64,000 nucleotides of DNA from contig CAJQUW010004624.1 of assembly GCA_907163375.1 (NCBI GenBank), positions 1 to 64,000 on the forward strand, in the 5' to 3' direction. The DNA comes from Prostheceraeus crozeri (lineage: Eukaryota > Platyhelminthes > Polycladida > Euryleptidae). Made by a program: the position numbers and the translations under genes. The notes below the pieces were generated by a model. It was not told where the DNA came from, ran no database searches, and saw only the letters and a program-made list of their open reading frames with translations. The number at the start of each line of letters is the position of its first letter. Position 1 is the first letter of the stretch. Shown here piece after piece: positions 55,601 to 58,265 of the stretch.

Positions 55601-56605
55601 TCGATTTTATTAAATGAACTCGAGTTGTGGCCTAGCACTACATGTAAGATAAGCAAATTTTTACACTTTTGGAGAAATTTACACAGATTTGACGGATCAT
55701 AATAGCAATACCGAAGAAAGAATAATATTTCACAAATCCCTCCGTGTCATGATAACTTTGGAGAGGTAATGTCCATCAAATTAACAATTCGATGGATGAC
55801 TACTACCTAAATGCTCAGCCTTATTAATAAGAGTATTTCCTTAAGCGTGATCATATCACAAACTATACCTACCACTAAAAGAGAAAAATATCATAGTCAA
55901 AGACAATGATCACAATTAACGTATTATTCAGATTCAAGAAATGAAACATAAATTTAGTGAATCATATAATCATGCCGATAAAATTGAAATTTCAGCCAAG
56001 AAGCACGATAAGATTTCAACTTTTCTATGAGGACTTACTATAATGTGGTTCATGAAATTTTCTTGATTATCAGCTTAAGTTCCATTTGATTAAGATACCT
56101 GTTAGTAAATTTTCACTCCTTTTGATATCTAATGAGCTTCATATTACTTAAATAGAGGCACCAAATCGCTAGTATATTAGCACAGGAATAATTTTAGAAA
56201 CTTTAGCAACTTAAAGCTTGATTGGAAAATTGTAGGAACGTAATCTACGCATAAAATTGAAGCTTTTGATCTAAAGATTTTCGCTGTATGCTGACATCCT
56301 TTTTTTGAGTCGACCCTCTGCCTACTGTATGCTTTCTCTATGATTGTTCCCATCCCCAGTAGTAGATAAACTGTAGTTTCGAAAAGTATGCTACATAAAA
56401 TTTTAATCCTTCCATTTAAAGACAGCTTTGCATTTTGAAATAAACTTTTCTCCTTTTTTTCATGTTTATGTCTTTTTTCAGATATTCCTGGTGGTTTTGT
56501 CCGCTTCCATATACGATTATGATAATATTATATGATGAATTCCGTCGCTATAGATTACGGAGAGAGTCGCCGGATTCCTGGCTTCACAGAGAAACATATT
56601 ATTGA
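4467..56605 (+). CDS. Na+/K+-ATPase alpha subunit, 3' half (8 exons joined; 5' end outside window)
   Basis: Catalytic alpha subunit of a P2C-type plasma-membrane cation pump. Join: 4467-4705, 5797-6066, 7149-7341, 13978-14220, 15528-15919, 45909-46040, 54511-54743, 56482-56605. All junctions have AG/GT borders and compatible phases, giving 607 full codons and a TGA stop. Visible in order: nucleotide-binding motif KGAPERI, hinge motifs TGDHP and [10 protein letters not shown]5-M6 with the IDLGTD carboxylates, M7, M8 with QWTD, M9, M10 and terminal ETYY. The length matches the C-terminal ~608 residues of animal alpha subunits, so no exon is missing here. The DKTGT phosphorylation site and M1-M4 lie upstream of base 1. 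The terminal Tyr pair favours Na+/K+ over H+/K+ type. Odd points: Lys replaces the M5 Asn next to Ser775 (pig mature numbering), and Phe-Glu replaces the M9 Glu-Glu pair. I see no frameshift, so it looks functional. Confidence 0.95.
5797..6066 (+). CDS. Na+/K+-ATPase alpha, exon B (N-domain, KGAPERI)
   Basis: Acceptor AAACAG, donor GTAAGT, phase 0 at both ends, 90 codons. It carries the ATP-site segment [15 protein letters not shown], whose Lys is the classic FITC-reactive residue of the family, and [20 protein letters not shown] close to the end of the N-domain. The codons [12 protein letters not shown] lead directly into NLRFVGL of the next exon, as in other animal alpha subunits. Confidence 0.94.
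6554..6725 (-). mobile_element. tRNA-derived SINE copy, minus orientation
   Basis: Read on the minus strand it begins near AACCGTCAGCGTGGCCTAGT, where GTGGCCTAGTG resembles an A box. CGGTTCAATTC, resembling a B box, follows about 45 bases later, and then a tail containing GGGTGTTGGTGTCTTTTATT. The second copy, in opposite orientation, is at 6793-6930. Homology continues into flanking bases (GAATATCTA), so the two form an imperfect inverted repeat. Confidence 0.65.
6793..6930 (+). mobile_element. tRNA-derived SINE copy, plus orientation, internally deleted head
   Basis: It starts GAACCGTCAGCGCG and shares GGTGCGAGCTCGTCTT and GGGTGTTGGTGTCTTTTTTT with the reverse complement of 6554-6725. It lacks part of the A-box region and its B-box region is degenerate. 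The two copies face each other across about 70 bases. Confidence 0.65.
7149..7341 (+). CDS. Na+/K+-ATPase alpha, exon C (P-domain, TGDHP)
   Basis: Acceptor TTTTTCAG, donor GGTAAGC, enters in phase 0 and leaves after one base of a codon. It encodes [19 protein letters not shown] and then [16 protein letters not shown], the conserved P-domain hinge. The segment after GIIS ([10 protein letters not shown]) differs from the usual GNETVEDIA sequence. Confidence 0.94.
7959..7993. other. Perfect 15-bp hairpin in ATPase intron
   Basis: AAATAGCAGGGGGTC, a 5-base loop TCGTG, then GACCCCCTGCTATTT: 15 perfect pairs including a run of five G-C pairs. It is unusually stable for this AT-rich intron. There is no U tract and no terminator logic applies in an animal intron. 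It may be the remnant of a palindromic MITE. Confidence 0.6.
8746..9741 (+). pseudogene. Tc1-like transposase pseudogene (DD34E) with a 61-bp intron-like gap
   Basis: The N-terminal DNA-binding part starts at ATG 8746 ([14 protein letters not shown], then HSTVSRWW). A frameshift near 8890-8900 precedes the linker [11 protein letters not shown]. The frame runs to IPL, is interrupted at 9097-9157 by a GTAAGT...CCGCAG segment, and resumes as [21 protein letters not shown] at 9229-9231 interrupts the frame just before MWTDESRF, which holds the first Asp. Next come [10 protein letters not shown] (second Asp) and [16 protein letters not shown] (Glu), with 34 residues between the last two acidic residues, the Tc1 DD34E spacing. 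Terminal inverted repeats were not identified. The frameshift and stop make it inactive. Confidence 0.88.
9745..11332. other. Intronic DNA; one short diverged direct repeat
   Basis: No gene recognised. A GGGAACGA.TGAATC motif followed by AGAAGCAT occurs at about 9968-9996 and again at about 10318-10346 in direct orientation, possibly marking ends of a small element. The rest is unassigned. Confidence 0.4.
11333..11494. mobile_element. Palindromic MITE-like hairpin, ~54-bp arms
   Basis: Bases 11333-11386 (CAAGCTTAATAGTCGCATTA onward) are the near reverse complement of 11440-11494, with a few substitutions and a small indel. The loop of about 50 bases contains short ATGCATGT-like palindromes. 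A transcript would fold into a long hairpin. It carries no coding sequence. Confidence 0.75.
11495..12454. other. Intronic DNA with nothing recognised
   Basis: Short open frames only, without motifs. No repeat structure noticed. Confidence 0.4.
12455..12545 (+). mobile_element. Solo, diverged copy of the giant element's terminus
   Basis: GGTCTAAGTTGAGCAGCTGC at 12455 matches the first 20 bases of the 16.4-kb element at 17218 with two substitutions. The similarity weakens but continues through CTTAG, CCGGTC, TTGA and CCGCCA in the same order for about 80 bases. No matching second end was found nearby, so it looks like a solo or rearranged end. Confidence 0.6.
12546..13977. other. Intronic DNA with nothing recognised
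   Basis: AT-rich intron sequence leading to exon D. Minus-strand open frames at 13057-13338 and 13513-13788 show no motif I recognise. Confidence 0.4.
13978..14220 (+). CDS. Na+/K+-ATPase alpha, exon D (P-domain, TGDGVNDSP)
   Basis: Acceptor GCTTCAG, donor GTAAGT; starts with two bases and ends with one base of split codons. It encodes [32 protein letters not shown] and [19 protein letters not shown]. The Asp pair of TGDGVND is the Mg2+-binding P-type ATPase signature. KKGDIG has Gly where most family members have Ala. The linker upstream of ACVIHG is about three residues shorter than in vertebrates and poorly conserved. Confidence 0.94.
15528..15919 (+). CDS. Na+/K+-ATPase alpha, exon E (M5-M6, cation sites; Lys in M5)
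   Basis: Acceptor TTTACAG, donor GTAAGA; enters with two bases of a split Gly codon and ends in phase 0. It encodes [20 protein letters not shown], then M5 ([20 protein letters not shown]), M6 ([20 protein letters not shown]) and the start of M7 ([13 protein letters not shown]). The K+/Na+ ligands Ser, Glu and both Asp of IDLGTD are present. The usual Asn of SNIPE is Lys, codon AAA at 15683-15685. The following intron is 30 kb. Confidence 0.95.
15920..17217. other. Start of the 30-kb intron; nothing recognised
   Basis: Unique-looking AT-rich DNA between exon E and the giant inverted-repeat element. The last 30 bases contain CTAGGT-type tandem repeats directly abutting the element's left end. 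Confidence 0.4.
17480..17690. promoter_or_regulatory. Subterminal cluster of TGACCT repeats (left arm)
   Basis: Repeated TGACCTTA/TGACCTCG units at 17490-17530, then TGACCTTGACCTGACCTCTC near 17657. TCAAGGTCA on the other strand equals the extended half-site of ERR/SF-1-type nuclear receptors. The mirror lies near 33190-33380. Such subterminal repeats could equally be transposase binding sites. Confidence 0.4.
18511..18580 (+). repeat. Giant-element 60-70-bp module, copy 1
   Basis: Shares AACGTCAGGG.GAC, TTAGATATCTGTC, CTTATAAATTCTCCATTGCAC and GAGTG with three other copies in this arm (18697, 20271, 20791). It sits downstream of a related ~90-base block (CATGGCAAGGAGAACTTCGG... to GCCGCATGGGG, 18357-18447). 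Confidence 0.7.
18697..18752 (+). repeat. Giant-element 60-70-bp module, copy 2
   Basis: GTGACCGTCAGGGTTACCATC, then TGTCGAAGGTAATC and TATTGCACTGAGTG. It is followed by GTTCTTTTAAGTTCTGTCTC, a sequence also found after copy 4. Confidence 0.65.
19677..19756 (+). repeat. TTTAGGG-bearing unit 1 (left arm)
   Basis: Unit form: CCTAAA...TCAT..TCTGAAGG, TAGGGTTCTCTACGATCGG, ATTTAGGGATTTAGG, then ATATAACACAAGTGAATG. Four related units follow in this arm. Mirror at 31111-31186. Confidence 0.7.
20014..20310 (+). CDS. 98-codon open frame in left arm, UBA-like look
   Basis: The sequence includes [20 protein letters not shown], then [12 protein letters not shown] near residues 19-52. The pattern of LGYS, helix, short linker and LVEKLV resembles a small UBA/CUE-type helical bundle, but I cannot assign a family. 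A plausible splice donor (CAG|GTCAGA) lies near 20269, so it may be a captured exon. The mirror copy at 30557-30853 differs by one residue (Thr versus Ala). I cannot rule out chance. Confidence 0.35.
   Translation: MKMKSCIRFPTSWFVARDLGYSLKAIESVTNVNENIKAGALVEKLVGLDEYAMNHHLDRSWIEDFSILQCNDSENMRMKLMLSLTRSEYFSHLPQTTL
20271..20330 (+). repeat. Giant-element 60-70-bp module, copy 3
   Basis: TTTAGCCATCTGCCACAAAC, then TACTTTATAAAATCTCCATT and GCACTAAAGG. It overlaps the 3' end of the 98-codon open frame that starts at 20014. Confidence 0.65.
20380..20620 (+). repeat. Short-motif array, TGCTATCA/TGCTAA-type units
   Basis: CTGCTATCAGGCC, TTGCTATCAAATCACTC, TCTGCTAATAGG, TCTGATATCAGAGG, TCTGCTATCAAATCACTT, TCTGCTAACAGAAG and TTGCTATCAAGTCATTC recur about every 20-50 bases. 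A related unit stands alone near 18317. The mirror lies at about 30245-30500. Function unknown. Confidence 0.55.
20791..20860 (+). repeat. Giant-element 60-70-bp module, copy 4
   Basis: CTCTGACCGCCAGGGTGACA, TTTAGCCATCTGTTGAAGG, then CACCTCCATTGCACTGAGTG. The preceding ~90-base block (20621-20713, CATGGTAAAGAGATGTTCGG to ACCGCATGGG) parallels that before copy 1, so a larger block was duplicated about 2.27 kb apart. Confidence 0.7.
21762..21843 (+). repeat. TTTAGGG-bearing unit 2 (left arm)
   Basis: AAAGTCCATAATCCAAGGG, TAGGG, CTACGGTTGGATTTAGGGA, TTTAGGGTTTTATATAACAC. Mirror near 29041-29110. Confidence 0.7.
22290..22388 (+). repeat. TTTAGGG-bearing unit 3 (left arm)
   Basis: Same layout as the unit at 21762: a CCTAAAGTCCATAATCCAAG start, TAGGGCTATCTACGGTTGG, two TTTAGGG blocks and ACACAAGTGAATGTTAACCG. 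Mirror near 28501-28585. Confidence 0.7.
22490..23010 (+). repeat. Tandem array of ~40-60-bp GTTAGAAT units (left arm)
   Basis: Imperfect units built from AAATAAAGTTAGAATCATTT, then CA(C/G)TGTTTGTAA(A/G)(A/G)TTAG or TTTGTAAGATAGGTGAAG, repeated roughly nine to ten times. Mirror at about 27860-28430. Non-coding. Confidence 0.75.
23117..23345 (+). repeat. TTTAGGG-bearing units 4 and 5 (left arm)
   Basis: Two units at about 23117-23213 and 23272-23345. They are separated by a segment with AACTTAACCATTTGTGAATG. The mirrored region of the right arm (27390-27770) has three units instead of two. Confidence 0.7.
24371..26232. other. Unique central spacer of the giant element
   Basis: 1862 bases not repeated in the arms. 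It contains a CA-rich microsatellite (about 24470-24512), and a motif of cagacagagaaagagaatg type followed by AAAGAAAA seen twice (about 24700 and 24890). A 69-codon open frame at 24801-25010 has no recognisable motif. A transposase would be expected here if the element were autonomous; none is visible. Confidence 0.75.
26953..27081. mobile_element. 129-bp insertion found only in the right arm
   Basis: The left arm reads GAAACTTTC-side sequence straight through a single AAGCTA site. The right arm has TAGCTT at 26947-26952, an insert beginning TTGAGAGAGAGAGAGGCGTT, and TAGCTT again at 27076-27081, consistent with a 6-bp duplication. The insert includes a GA-rich end and ATTTTCATAATTAAAAATC. 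Probably a short retroposed or DNA element; family unknown. Confidence 0.7.
27390..27770 (-). repeat. Three TTTAGGG-bearing units (right arm)
   Basis: Read on the plus strand, AAACCCTAAATCCCTAAATCC-like blocks occur near 27400, 27540 and 27680. They are spaced about 130 bases and joined by GTTAAGTTAATAAAT(A/G)TACT linkers. The middle copy is absent from the left arm. Confidence 0.75.
27860..28430 (-). repeat. Tandem array of ~40-60-bp units (right arm)
   Basis: Reverse complement of the array at 22490-23010, with the same unit order (AACATTATTTTATACTTCAC, CTATCTTACAAACA, TGAAATGATTCTAA). Confidence 0.75.
30557..30853 (-). CDS. 98-codon open frame in right arm (mirror copy)
   Basis: Same protein as 20014-20310 except Ala for Thr in SL(A/T)RSEYF. 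Conservation reflects arm identity, so it is not independent evidence of coding. The same CAG|GTCAGA donor-like site is present. Confidence 0.35.
   Translation of the reverse strand: MKMKSCIRFPTSWFVARDLGYSLKAIESVTNVNENIKAGALVEKLVGLDEYAMNHHLDRSWIEDFSILQCNDSENMRMKLMLSLARSEYFSHLPQTTL
33643..34298. other. Intronic DNA with nothing recognised
   Basis: Sequence right of the giant element. One minus-strand open frame (33926-34198) has no motif I know. Confidence 0.4.
34299..34462 (+). repeat. Inverted repeat, left copy (partner 40607-40768)
   Basis: ATCAGGGACATCTATGAT, then TATCTAAGGGACGTTCAACT and CTGGACTGGAGGCCAGTGAC match the reverse complement of 40607-40768 with few differences over about 150 bases. 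The pair brackets the intact Penelope-like element. It may be the ends of an older element into which the retroelement inserted. Confidence 0.75.
34463..35599. other. Intronic DNA with nothing recognised
   Basis: AT-rich spacer between the inverted repeat and the left pseudo-LTR. No coding or repeat signal seen. Confidence 0.4.
35600..36515 (-). repeat. Pseudo-LTR of Naiad-type Penelope element (left copy)
   Basis: About 916 bases starting AATTGAAGCTGGGACATTCC and repeated at 39494-40410 in direct orientation with only scattered substitutions and small indels. It contains GC-rich stretches (GGTCGCGTTTCGGCCCC) and poly-A runs, and ends 5' of the stop codon of the minus-strand reading frame. 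Direct repeats of this kind are characteristic of Penelope-like elements. I looked for a hammerhead ribozyme core and could not establish one. Confidence 0.85.
36516..39287 (-). CDS. Penelope-like element polyprotein, N-terminal GIY-YIG plus RT (Naiad-type)
   Basis: Intact 923-residue frame for target-site-primed retrotransposition. Cys-rich segment at residues 29-37 (CGSKRCLCC), then a GIY-YIG nuclease at about 69-167: [18 protein letters not shown], Arg94 in CRLNGH, and Glu151 before FHIRTLNT. A Ser/Arg/Lys-rich linker lies around 185-215. The reverse transcriptase follows: [13 protein letters not shown] (481-493), [18 protein letters not shown] (559-576), [10 protein letters not shown] with catalytic Asp641, [15 protein letters not shown] (723-737), and RYIDD with Asp771-Asp772. 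The C-terminal region has [19 protein letters not shown] (846-864). In ordinary Penelope elements the GIY-YIG domain is C-terminal; this permuted order is that of the Naiad/Chlamys clade. Start chosen at the ATG at 39287. No stop or frameshift, so it may be recently active. Confidence 0.93.
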   Translation of the reverse strand: MDIMQAKVYDVNAKEWIAPSTCVSSVDVCGSKRCLCCKSLDTNTTFKSFSTGRRFVLNYPSSFSCKSRHVIYLITCQSCGVQYVGQTKQPLHCRLNGHRQPVQKNHLNTYLSNHFNSSNHSWNDVSIQIIDFVDVRNKSDTEIAFELNSKEDFHIRTLNTLHPLGLNDRVLGGGCAPQNTANSFSFFSSPISRRKRSHGLRKSSRKKYPPSNSCEDILKELQELMKSNKIRNFYNCLKSISDSMLKIMYSRLLDQSNDLSFVLTTYVHSKLYRNKKDISTEDKTHIVIPFKSHLVDKLHLPSVFNDKSVCALVPEKAKHLYPPKVYHKLNNPICLKFFNYNKFLNSLTIQEVVGILQSDCSCDSMTNFVYEPYGHVFTGNLDIINDPGLRAIFAYGTKHRLSRSISWKSIQKEISDSIDNHISRVSSRLHLKVDDFSIWKNRVMMLVKHRIFRCKKLGRKDNGSNVCVDKELQDLHKNLIVVPVDKASNNFSFICKKFYLKILMDELGFDIDSSTAVGNATYKPELISEKEVLNKHVKDMKSNFNINVSDKDLKLPKLFWIPKLHKNPYKFRFIAGARNCTTKKLSVNINKGLKVIRENFHKYCESIRSNTGYSYFWSVASTQDFLRNISNVNVHSMQVFDFSTLYTNLDQGAIKNNIFSILDLTFNSTNRRYLCVGYEKSFFSKIKYKGYFCYDVDSFKKAIDFIVSEVYISFSGYVFRQIRGVPMGGNCSPLLADLFLLNCEFSFMKQLVKNKKFGLAKLLSNTSRYIDDICVINYKHFNTLIPKIYPVELLADRNGVNDKAVVYLDVRLQSSSDGLRTSIYHKVEDFDFPVVLLTFPDSAIPYNMGINVFAGQVLRYCRICSHLEDLIKRINMTLFVMSGRGYCKSKMKACTEKILTGHNNFLVKFGYFSARQLTSQCAF
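39494..40410 (-). repeat. Pseudo-LTR of Naiad-type Penelope element (right copy)
   Basis: Direct repeat of 35600-36515, including CTTAAGAGGACAGGTGGTGC and the AACAGTGTTAATTTTATTG end. About 200 unique bases (39288-39493) separate it from the start codon of the minus-strand frame, so it probably holds the promoter for that frame. Confidence 0.85.
40607..40768 (-). repeat. Inverted repeat, right copy (partner 34299-34462)
   Basis: Contains GTCACTGGCCTCCAGTCCAG and AGTTGAACGTCCCTTAGATA, the reverse complement of the left copy. Divergence of several percent suggests the pair is older than the pseudo-LTRs inside it. Confidence 0.75.
40769..41856. other. Intronic DNA with nothing recognised
   Basis: AT-rich sequence with many stops. 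No element or gene signal before the hAT target duplication at 41849-41856. Confidence 0.4.
41857..43562 (+). mobile_element. hAT element, internally deleted, with 8-bp target duplication
   Basis: Ends are CAGGGTGCGAAGTA at the left and TACTTCGCACCCTG at the right, perfect inverted repeats of 14 bases. CAATAAAT occurs on both sides (41849-41856 and 43563-43570), the 8-bp duplication expected for hAT transposons. The element is 1706 bp and retains only the C-terminal part of a transposase (42645-43301), so it needs a partner to move. Confidence 0.93.
42645..43301 (+). CDS. hAT transposase C-terminal fragment (dimerisation domain)
   Basis: 218 codons. The C-terminal third has [19 protein letters not shown], then [20 protein letters not shown] and [13 protein letters not shown], matching the hAT dimerisation region found in hAT transposases and their ZBED/KIAA1586-like host relatives. 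The BED zinc finger and catalytic Asp region of a full transposase (600-700 residues) are missing. ACAG just upstream of the start may be a splice acceptor. The frame is uninterrupted but cannot encode an active transposase. Confidence 0.85.
   Translation: MVEANLITVSGDILRLRKVLESYKENGGPSSQELAEQLELNGNFKGVTLKGSTNSKFRTQFVLAVIDNLDARFDVELLKDCTFLDKRRWPTSDDRIIYGDREVMKVAEFFKQNVMNAVSSFREAKVGLDSSDFKEFCDVIKIFPVCTAECERGFSAMNDVFTKDRNRLSVNVCNAVLFLNINGPPITHVNFAKYVVDWLKSHRSARGQNRVSCSTTKL
43563..44342. other. Intronic DNA with nothing recognised
   Basis: After the hAT target duplication, AT-rich sequence without motifs up to the Tc1-like fragment. The open frame that continues upstream of ATG 44343 is probably fortuitous. 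Confidence 0.4.
44343..45040 (+). pseudogene. Tc1/IS630-like transposase pseudogene, 3'-truncated
   Basis: It starts [20 protein letters not shown] with a helix-turn-helix ([20 protein letters not shown]), a second paired-type subdomain ([19 protein letters not shown], then [12 protein letters not shown]) and ends the first frame at 44783. After a frameshift the catalytic core appears: [18 protein letters not shown] with the first Asp, another frameshift, then [18 protein letters not shown] and [11 protein letters not shown]. The second Asp and final acidic residue are not found, so the element is broken and truncated. I could not locate terminal repeats. Confidence 0.82.
45041..45908. other. 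Intronic DNA with nothing recognised
   Basis: Unannotated intron 5' of exon F; ends in a T-rich acceptor tract. Confidence 0.4.
45909..46040 (+). CDS. Na+/K+-ATPase alpha, exon F (M7 and M7-M8 loop)
   Basis: A 44-codon exon easily missed because it has no good start codon. Acceptor TTTAACACAG, donor GTACGT, phase 0 at both ends. It encodes [20 protein letters not shown] and ends EDSYGQQW, which matches the ALGGFFTYF...EDSYGQQW stretch of animal alpha subunits. It lies between two transposon-rich introns of 30.0 and 8.5 kb. SYGQ in the M7-M8 loop is part of the extracellular beta-subunit contact in this family. Confidence 0.93.
46406..48091. mobile_element. Probable hAT-type non-autonomous element
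   Basis: The left end TAAGGTTTGTCACGGGATTT and the inverted right end TAGGGTTTAGCGGGAAATGC are related. Subterminal CCCGACAAT(AT)TTTGAG motifs are shared in the same order. The ends are diverged over ~80-110 bases and no 8-bp duplication is clear. The interior holds a (TA)n tract and no coding sequence. Confidence 0.5.
46556..46641. repeat. (TA)n microsatellite
   Basis: About 43 TA units inside the probable hAT-type element. Confidence 0.95.
50481..52114 (-). mobile_element. Complete PIF/Harbinger transposon with TTA target duplication
   Basis: 1634 bp. Inverted ends GGGCCGTATCCTGAA followed by (G/T)TCTCGGTTA match over about 25 bases with one difference. TTA flanks both sides (50478-50480 and 52115-52117), the 3-bp duplication of this superfamily. 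Many CTCGGTTAA/TTAACCGAG motifs lie just inside both ends, probably transposase contact sites. It encodes an intact transposase but no Myb/MADF-type second protein. Confidence 0.95.
50821..51879 (-). CDS. Harbinger (HARBI1-like) DDE transposase, intact
   Basis: 352 codons, the usual size for the family. Helix-turn-helix-like region around residues 88-115 ([20 protein letters not shown]). Catalytic core: [11 protein letters not shown] with Asp150, [12 protein letters not shown] around 195-206, YLIGDSGYP with Asp226, and [15 protein letters not shown] with Glu262, the DDE triad of PIF/Harbinger and vertebrate HARBI1. Start chosen at the ATG at 51879. The frame is uninterrupted and sits inside matching transposon ends, so it is a transposon enzyme and not a domesticated host gene. 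In autonomous Harbingers a second, Myb-like protein helps nuclear import; it is absent here and would have to be supplied in trans. Confidence 0.95.
   Translation of the reverse strand: MDYADYVFYERCAASLTKARVLRDDTNPYDCLSDDQFRERFRLRKHVFIEILHQVENRGEDPVSRGRASSLTLLQELLVCLQYLPTNKFQMAIGDEFKISQSSVSRIVNRMTQQLCKLSDRAIKFPENLNQVKLDFSDIAGFPAVIGAIDGTHIPILSPGGPSAEIYRNRKGYFSVNVQAVCTAKMLLSDIVARWHGSAHDSRIFDASVIRDRMESSELHGYLIGDSGYPCRPYLLTPVINPTTESERRYSTAHKRTRNKVECAFGIWKRRFPILSTPIRMQLPLVPYIIVATAVLHNFARMQNDTLPLMTLAFLLRTKCLIVNCPRVITRRIGRHEILSYKDFFLPGQIEV
52701..54510. other. Intronic DNA with nothing recognised
   Basis: Between the decayed Penelope element and exon G. A minus-strand stretch at about 53720-53550 is open (reading [20 protein letters not shown]) and may be a transposon remnant, but I cannot place it. 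Confidence 0.35.
54511..54743 (+). CDS. Na+/K+-ATPase alpha, exon G (M8-M9)
   Basis: Acceptor TCTCTTTCAG, donor GTAATG; enters in phase 0 and leaves after two bases of an Arg codon. It encodes [20 protein letters not shown], then M8 with [12 protein letters not shown] (the Gln and Asp correspond to Na+-site residues), and M9 with [13 protein letters not shown]. The pair before Thr is Phe-Glu where Glu-Glu is usual; the second Glu, the site III residue, is kept. Confidence 0.94.
55276..55413. mobile_element. Palindromic foldback MITE, ~138 bp
   Basis: Centred near 55345 on AAGCAGAGAG...CTCTCTGCTT. Arms share CTACATGCAAATT.AAGCAG and AAAAGGGTT(T/C)AACCAATATT with a few mismatches. Almost the whole element pairs with itself. 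There is no coding sequence. Confidence 0.8.
56482..56605 (+). CDS. Na+/K+-ATPase alpha, terminal exon H (M10, ETYY stop)
   Basis: Acceptor TTTTTTCAG; the first base completes an Arg codon split with the previous exon. It encodes M10 ([20 protein letters not shown]) and the tail [15 protein letters not shown], then TGA at 56603-56605. The C-terminal Tyr pair shapes the Na+-specific site in Na+/K+-ATPases. No canonical AATAAA is seen in the following 250 bases; ATTAAA occurs near 57055. Confidence 0.95.
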
Positions 56606-57177
56606 TCTTAACAACGATTAGTTTGACTGATGAATTCGTTTCTTCTCCGTGATCTGATTCGTGATTTTTGAGATGTGTTTTCTAATTGACTCCATGATGG
56701 TCTAACATTTTTCTCTCATGAAGCACTTAATTCATTTTCATTTTCTCAGAAAGAATATGAGAAACAATCTTCAGTTTAAAGAAAAAAATTTGCTTTTTTC
56801 ATGAAAGTAACTGTCTTTTTGTATTTTATTGAGATATAATTGCTGTCTATGCAGTGTTGGAAGCAGTCGGTATTTCAGGAACAGCTCGGTCGACCTAAGC
56901 CCGAGCCATCTAAACCTATGTCCATGTTCAGTCAGCTGGCCAGGTCAAGGTTACCGTAGTTGGCTAAATTGACGAATTTTTCTGATGATTGTGATCAGAT
57001 GATTCACATCATATCAAAATATCAATGTCTTACACTCCTTATTCAAGTGATTTGATTAAAGATGTCTTGGCCAGTCATTTATTTTTGTATTTAGTGGTTG
57101 AGGAAGAGCCAAGGTTTTGAAGATGTTATAATTCAATTAAAGGTTTGATTAATTTCGGTTGCTATTCGGCAACCATC
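56606..57177. other. 3' flank of the ATPase gene
   Basis: Presumed 3' UTR and downstream DNA. A T-rich stretch is followed by ATTAAA near 57055, a weak polyadenylation signal candidate. No gene seen. Confidence 0.4.
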
Positions 57178-57581
57178 ATCAGATAAAGGGAATTAAACAT
57201 ACAAGTAGACGCAAAAGTCATGAATTCAAATTTCACATTAACATAGGAAATAATGGAGTAGATAAGAGATCTAGTAAAGCGTATAAAACTGTGTTAACAA
57301 ACTTCAGTAGGGAAAAGGAAGTAGATATACATATGCAACAGATAGTATTGGGCTACATCTTACTAATAGCAATAGCAATTGATCTGACTAGAAAAATTAC
57401 TATAAAAATATACAAAATGCACATATGCATACAACATTAGAAAAGGAAGTTTATGTCAAAAATGACTTAATGACTTATGATGAGATCTAGAGAAGATCAA
57501 ATCACTAAATGAAGAGGAAGTCCTTGTAGCACTATAATTCTGTTTTGTTGTTAATGATTGGTTTCAGTTTGTGAATGAACA
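57178..57581 (+). repeat. Inverted repeat arm around a Penelope fragment (left)
   Basis: The reverse complement of 57840-58265 over about 400 bases with a few indels; shared blocks include CAATTGATCTGACTAGAAAA and ACAAGGACTTCCTCTTCATT on opposite strands. The right arm has about 20 extra bases near 57940-57965. Confidence 0.85.
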
Positions 57582-57599
57582 CTGTTCACTGCAGGCGTA

Positions 57600-57839
57600 T
57601 CTAAAATGCTTTCATTTTCATTTTCCTTTCTTATCTTACAAAATAGATAAACAACTGAAAAATGTTTTCCGACGAGGAAATATCAAAATGCCAATTACAA
57701 GAAAAAAGTACACATTACGGATCGCCTTATCTAGCAATAGAACAATGAAAACATGCAACATGCAAAATTGTCCAATAAATGATAACAAAATCTGCTGTCG
57801 CAAGAATATGATCCACCAACTTGCATGTGAGAAATGCAA
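57600..57839 (+). pseudogene. Penelope-like element fragment (pre-GIY-YIG Cys motif)
   Basis: The frame reads LKNVFRRGNIKMPITRKKYT, then CNMQNCPINDNKICCRKNMI and HQLACEKCN. The spacing CxxxxCPxxxxxCCxxx...CEKC is that of the linker between RT and GIY-YIG in canonical Penelope elements. Just where YIGQT is expected the frame enters the right inverted-repeat arm. RT itself is absent. Confidence 0.6.
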
Positions 57840-58265
57840 TGTTCATTCACAAACTGAAACCAATCATTAACAACAAAACAGAATTATAGTGCTACAAGGA
57901 CTTCCTCTTCATTTAGTGATTTGATCTTCTCTAGACATTTCTCATCTTCTTCTCTTCTTTCTGATCTTCTCATAAGTCATTAAGTCATTTTTGACATAAA
58001 CTTCCTTTTCTAATGTTGTATGCATATGTGCATTTTGTATATTTTTATAGTAATTTTTCTAGTCAGATCAATTGCTATTGCTATTAGTAAGATGTAGCCC
58101 AATACTATCTGTTGCATATGTATATCTACTTCCTTTTCCCTACTGAAGTTTGTTAACATAGTTTTATACACTTTACTAGATCTCTTATCTACTCCATTAT
58201 TTCCTATGTTAATGTGAAATTTGAATTCATGACTTCTTCATCTATGTTTAATTCCTTTTATCTGA
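57840..58265 (-). repeat. Inverted repeat arm around a Penelope fragment (right)
   Basis: Mirror of 57178-57581. Penelope elements can be flanked by their pseudo-LTR in inverted orientation, which would explain the arrangement. A TA-rich stretch follows (58262-58370). Confidence 0.85.
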
